Origin: Heliopora coerulea
Lineage: Eukaryota; Cnidaria; Anthozoa; Scleralcyonacea; Helioporidae
Direction of reading: 5' to 3'
Assembly (NCBI GenBank): GCA_030142905.1
Contig: JASJOG010000062.1
Coordinates: 982,001 to 1,046,000, forward strand
DNA length: 64,000 nucleotides
In this document: one piece after another, positions 60,783-64,000 of the stretch
How the letters are laid out: each line of letters opens with the position of its first letter
How positions within the stretch are numbered: the stretch's first letter is position 1
Made by a program: the position numbers and the translations under genes
The notes under the pieces: generated by a model
What the model was told of the DNA's origin: nothing
Database searches by the model: none
Seen by the model: only the letters and a program-made list of their open reading frames with translations

Positions 60783-61826
60783 TCAATTTGATATTTCATT
60801 AATAATTTTCCAGCTTTCCTTGCTGTTCTTCGCATTAAGTAATTTTGAGTTGTAATAATTAGACTTGGTTGTTTTTATCAAACGATATACATAATTTCTG
60901 CATTTTTTATAAGCTTCGTTGTAGACAGAAGATCCTAGTTTAACTGCCTTTTGTTTTAGGTAATCTCTATGATAACTTAGATTCCCAATATCTTGGGTGA
61001 GCCAAGGCTTATATTTGCTTCTGACTTTGCGGTGTCTAATTGGAGCATGTTTGTCCGAGACTTTCAAAAATTCTCTTTTCCAAATTTCCCAAGCAAGATT
61101 AGGGTCTGAAATTGCGTTAATTGATATGAAGGCATGCCTTAGATCTTCCTGAAACCTAGTCCTATTTAAATGTCTAAATTGTCTAAACTCGACAAATTTA
61201 AACTTCTCTTTAGGAATACTAACTTTCTTACATACGTAGACCAAATTGTGATCACTGATTCCAAGATCAATAACCCCAGCGTCTATAATTTTGTTGTTGC
61301 TTATTTGTGAGAAAATTACATCTATAAGGGTTGCAGAAGTTGTTACCCTAGTAGGACTTTTGATATGTTGCTGGAGCTGGTAAATATTCATGAAATCCTG
61401 TACTTTATTTAGTGATATGTTATTTTCAGATTGGAAGAAATTGCAATTTAGGTCTCCGGTTATTATAAGCTCTTAACTCTCATTGTCGGCTTGTTGTAAA
61501 AACAATTCAAAATCGTGAAATAGTTCAATTTTAGTACCTGGTGGACAATACCAAGTTGCAACAAGGAATGGTTTACTTTTTGGTTTTAAAATTTCGATAC
61601 AGACTGCCTCAAGATTAGTTGGTATTAAATCGTCACGCCTTATGAAATTAACGTTACTCTTTACGTAGATTGCAACTCCTCCTCCGTTTCTTTTACGATC
61701 TTTTCTTATCACTTCGTAGCCAGGTATCTCAACCATCAGGCTGTTAATTGAACTATCTAATCTAGATTCATTGATTGTAAGTATGTCCGGAGGTTTGTCC
61801 AACTTGTAGACAAGTAGTTCATCCAA
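60783..61826 (-). pseudogene. APE-type endonuclease part of ORF2
   Basis: PPDILTINESRLDSSI, GYEVIRKDRKRNGGGVAIYV and, after a TAA at 61473, ELIITGDLN; then SATLIDVIFSQ and ISDHNLVYV (the conserved SDH). A stop at 60783 separates it from the reverse transcriptase. Confidence 0.8.
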
Positions 61827-61994
61827 ATGCCTGATCGGACTCGTGATATTCAGGTGTCCTATTTTAAAACCCTTGCGAACTGCGAATGGTGAATTTTGAA
61901 TAGGTAATGTTGAAGAATTACTGCTAGTAATACTTTCTGGTTTAGGAGTATAAGGGGAGCTGTATTGAACAGGAACATGGAGTAATTTTGCAGT

Positions 61995-62470
61995 TCAACT
62001 TAGATTTTTAATACAATTAATATAGTTTCTGGTCAGAATAGCAGTTCCTTGTATGGTTAAGTGAACTCCATAGGGGCTAAGAACGTCACTCTTGATGTTA
62101 TCGTGAGATATAGTTGCCCAGTTTTGGTTTGTACATACCTCAATTATTTTCTCGTTTACCTCAGAGATCGTGGTTGCAAGATTACGCTCGTCTGTACGTG
62201 TTAACAGTTGAGATGACTAATTTTGTGTTTGGAAGGGTGTCCGTGATTTGCTTCCCAATCGTACAGATTTTCTTCACAATTGCTTGTGGGGATTCATATT
62301 TTACGTCATTTATTCCACTACGAAAGATTATGTATCCAGGCGCGGTAGCAATCGTTGGCTTCATCTAAGATTCTATATTATCCAGTCTTGCACCAGGTAA
62401 GGTTTTAACCCTAACGTTTTGCTTAAGGTAGTATGGTAAACTTTTTAATTTGAGTTTTTCTCAACATAAT
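61995..62470 (-). pseudogene. Retrotransposon ORF1, SGNH hydrolase-like C-terminus
   Basis: VRVKTLPGARLDNIES, a stop, then MKPTIATAPGYIIFRSGIND (SGNH block with GxND), and in another frame TISHDNIKSDV then YGVHLTIQGTAILTRNYI to TGA at 61995. One stop and one frameshift separate the pieces. Confidence 0.65.
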
Positions 62471-62968
62471 TCGGTTGCAACAGATAGGAAATAAGTTACT
62501 GATACAAAATGGTAACCGAAATACTACCCTCTACGGTGAAATTTAGAGCACTTAGGCCAAAAATTATAGGGACTAAAGTAAAGACTAGACAAATACAAAA
62601 CTAAGTTTAATAGAGCCTCAATACATGTACCCATGACATGAACCTAAAAACAGAAGTGATTAGAAGCTTTAAGTCGTGAAATTTTAATTTATTTGTAACT
62701 GCTTCAAAATACAGTTCGATACAACAGATATAGTGATCGTTTTTTTCAAAAACTGTTTCTTATATGAGTGATTGTTGAGGTTCACATCATACACCTATTT
62801 GTTGTTGACAAATGCTGAAAATGTGACACCAATTGGACAAATATTAAATGCAGGAGAGTTTTTGGCACTGAGCAAGACAGCAAACTGAGAAAATTGAGTT
62901 TAAAGTTTTCAAACAAATTTTTAAGAGGATCAACGATACATTACAGACCAAATAAAGTCAAAAACCTG

Positions 62969-63425
62969 TTAAAATGATCCTGTTGAATTGGTTTCCCCTT
63001 CTCTCTCCTCGTTCTTCTCTCCTTGCCTCTTCCTTTTTCCTCCGAGGAACTTCCTGCGTGTTTTTACAACATCTGATGGTTTGTAGTTCGCTCTGCTTAC
63101 ACGAAGAGAATCTGTTTGTTGAAGTCCAGCAAGACAAAATGCTCCTGGATTCATTCCCAGCCCTTCCAAAATCTCAACAGTAGCCCTCCCACCAATGTTA
63201 AAGTGGGCCACAGCATCATACACTCCTAGCTTAAAAACATTGCCTCCGACAAGCTCCGATAAACGGCCGCTTGTCAGTGGAAGCACAATGAAAGAGAGAA
63301 GCAAGGATATTGCTTTTCATTTCAGCAAGGTTTCCAGAGCTGCTTCTTATGGCAATGCCATAATAATTTTGAAAACGTTTCCGTGCTCGTCTCATGCATG
63401 AATGGAGCTGCTTTTCATTTTTCAA
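62969..63425 (-). pseudogene. Mutator-like transposase C-terminal relic
   Basis: Two overlapping minus-strand frames: FQNYYGIAIRSSSGNLAEMK with ASLFHCASTDKRP, then FKLGVYDAVAHFNIGGRATV with LEGLGMNPGA and RRKFLGGKRKRQGEKNE. The order recalls the C-terminus of Mutator-like transposases common in cnidarian genomes (from memory, unverified). The middle is deleted. Confidence 0.5.
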
Positions 63426-64000
63426 AATTACTCATCCAACTATACTTTCAATTCGCTCCGACATCTCAGTCAATTTCGGAACAGACCGATTTCTCCGCCT
63501 TCGTCCCGCCCTTTACAATCATGTAAACAAACGCACTGATTCGCTTATTGTGGAGGTGTGCACGATAGCATGCAGTGATCACGCATAACACGCCCTTGTC
63601 TACATGGATGGCATAGCCTTATCACGCTATAGCCATGTTATGCCTCTATTGCATTATGGGTAATTCTGTATATCTTCAACAGCACCCACCTTCCCCCTTT
63701 CATGTAATATATCTTATACTAAGTCTAATTCGGGCTCGAAACTACAAAGCCAAACATATCGTAGGCGAGAGACTCTAGTACATATCTAAAAGATATGCCA
63801 CTCTAAATTTTTCAAAAAATTTTTTCACAGACCTACAGCCCTAAACCTATTACGACTCTCAGTCGCGCCTCTGCCGAGAACACCCACGTCGGGAGCAAAT
63901 TCTCGACGAATAAAGGCACCTCTCGATTCTTTGAAAGGCTTTTGGCAGATCGGCCATCCTCGGACTTTACATGATGTCTCTTAGGACAGCTGCGACTGTT

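Larger units (their letters stand above)
58868..62470 (-). mobile_element. Non-LTR retrotransposon (CR1/Jockey-like), 5'-truncated
   Basis: Minus-strand order: ORF1 with SGNH-type hydrolase (62470-61995), APE endonuclease (61826-61000 region), reverse transcriptase (60635-59247), then a 3' tail that reads as a TAA repeat (58868-58912 on plus is ATT). Stops at 61473 and 60783 and a shift near 59255 break ORF2. Confidence 0.85.

Noticed and set aside
62182..62364. Separate small gene
   Set aside because: It is the SGNH-like part of the retrotransposon ORF1.

Overview
This window looks like nuclear DNA of an invertebrate animal, most likely a cnidarian such as an anthozoan (inference). It is AT-rich, its genes are split by GT..AG introns, there is no bacterial gene organisation, and it is packed with metazoan transposons (Tc1/mariner, pogo/Tigger, hAT, Mutator-like, Crypton, Penelope-like, non-LTR). 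The species cannot be named from the sequence alone.

Three host genes could be rebuilt exon by exon, with splice sites and reading phases that agree. (1) AMP deaminase, minus strand, from 12331 leftward to 372 in ten coding exons. It carries the HIH metal-binding motif and runs off the left edge before its C-terminal part. (2) An Out-at-first (OAF) homologue, plus strand, 35892-40526, four coding exons, 273 residues. (3) Hormone-sensitive lipase (LIPE), minus strand, 56620-41446, seven coding exons, 746 residues, with HGGG, GDSAG and the late Asp and His all present. OAF and LIPE converge tail to tail with about 0.9 kb between their stop codons. AMP deaminase serves purine nucleotide turnover, LIPE cuts stored neutral lipid, and OAF is a secreted protein of poorly known function; nothing suggests they act as a set.

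The rest is mobile DNA. 12.6-16.5 kb: transposase relics, a Tc1-like transposon with a full-length ORF, a second decayed Tc1-like element and a small inverted-repeat element with an internal pol III-type promoter. 16.5-26.6 kb: no host gene, SINE relics and a Penelope-like 3' end. 26.6-28.0 kb: a hAT-type element holding a Penelope-like fragment. 28.9-31.6 kb: a decayed hAT with a BED finger and an exact 8-bp target duplication. 32.3-33.8 kb: a hAT-like element with a fold-back element nested inside. 34.0-35.4 kb: a frameshifted mariner-like element. LIPE introns hold a Crypton relic, three palindromic remnants and an apparently intact Tigger transposon. 56.9-58.3 kb: hAT pieces. 58.9-62.5 kb: a 5'-truncated non-LTR retrotransposon with an SGNH-type ORF1. 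63 kb: a Mutator-like relic.

The most unusual signal is a set of Penelope-like remnants. Each lies next to AT microsatellites and shares a GTATTGAGCACTCT-like block. One keeps a hammerhead-ribozyme-like fold downstream of a GIY-YIG ORF, and two others have folded hammerhead sequence into perfect or nearly perfect 61-70-bp-arm palindromes.
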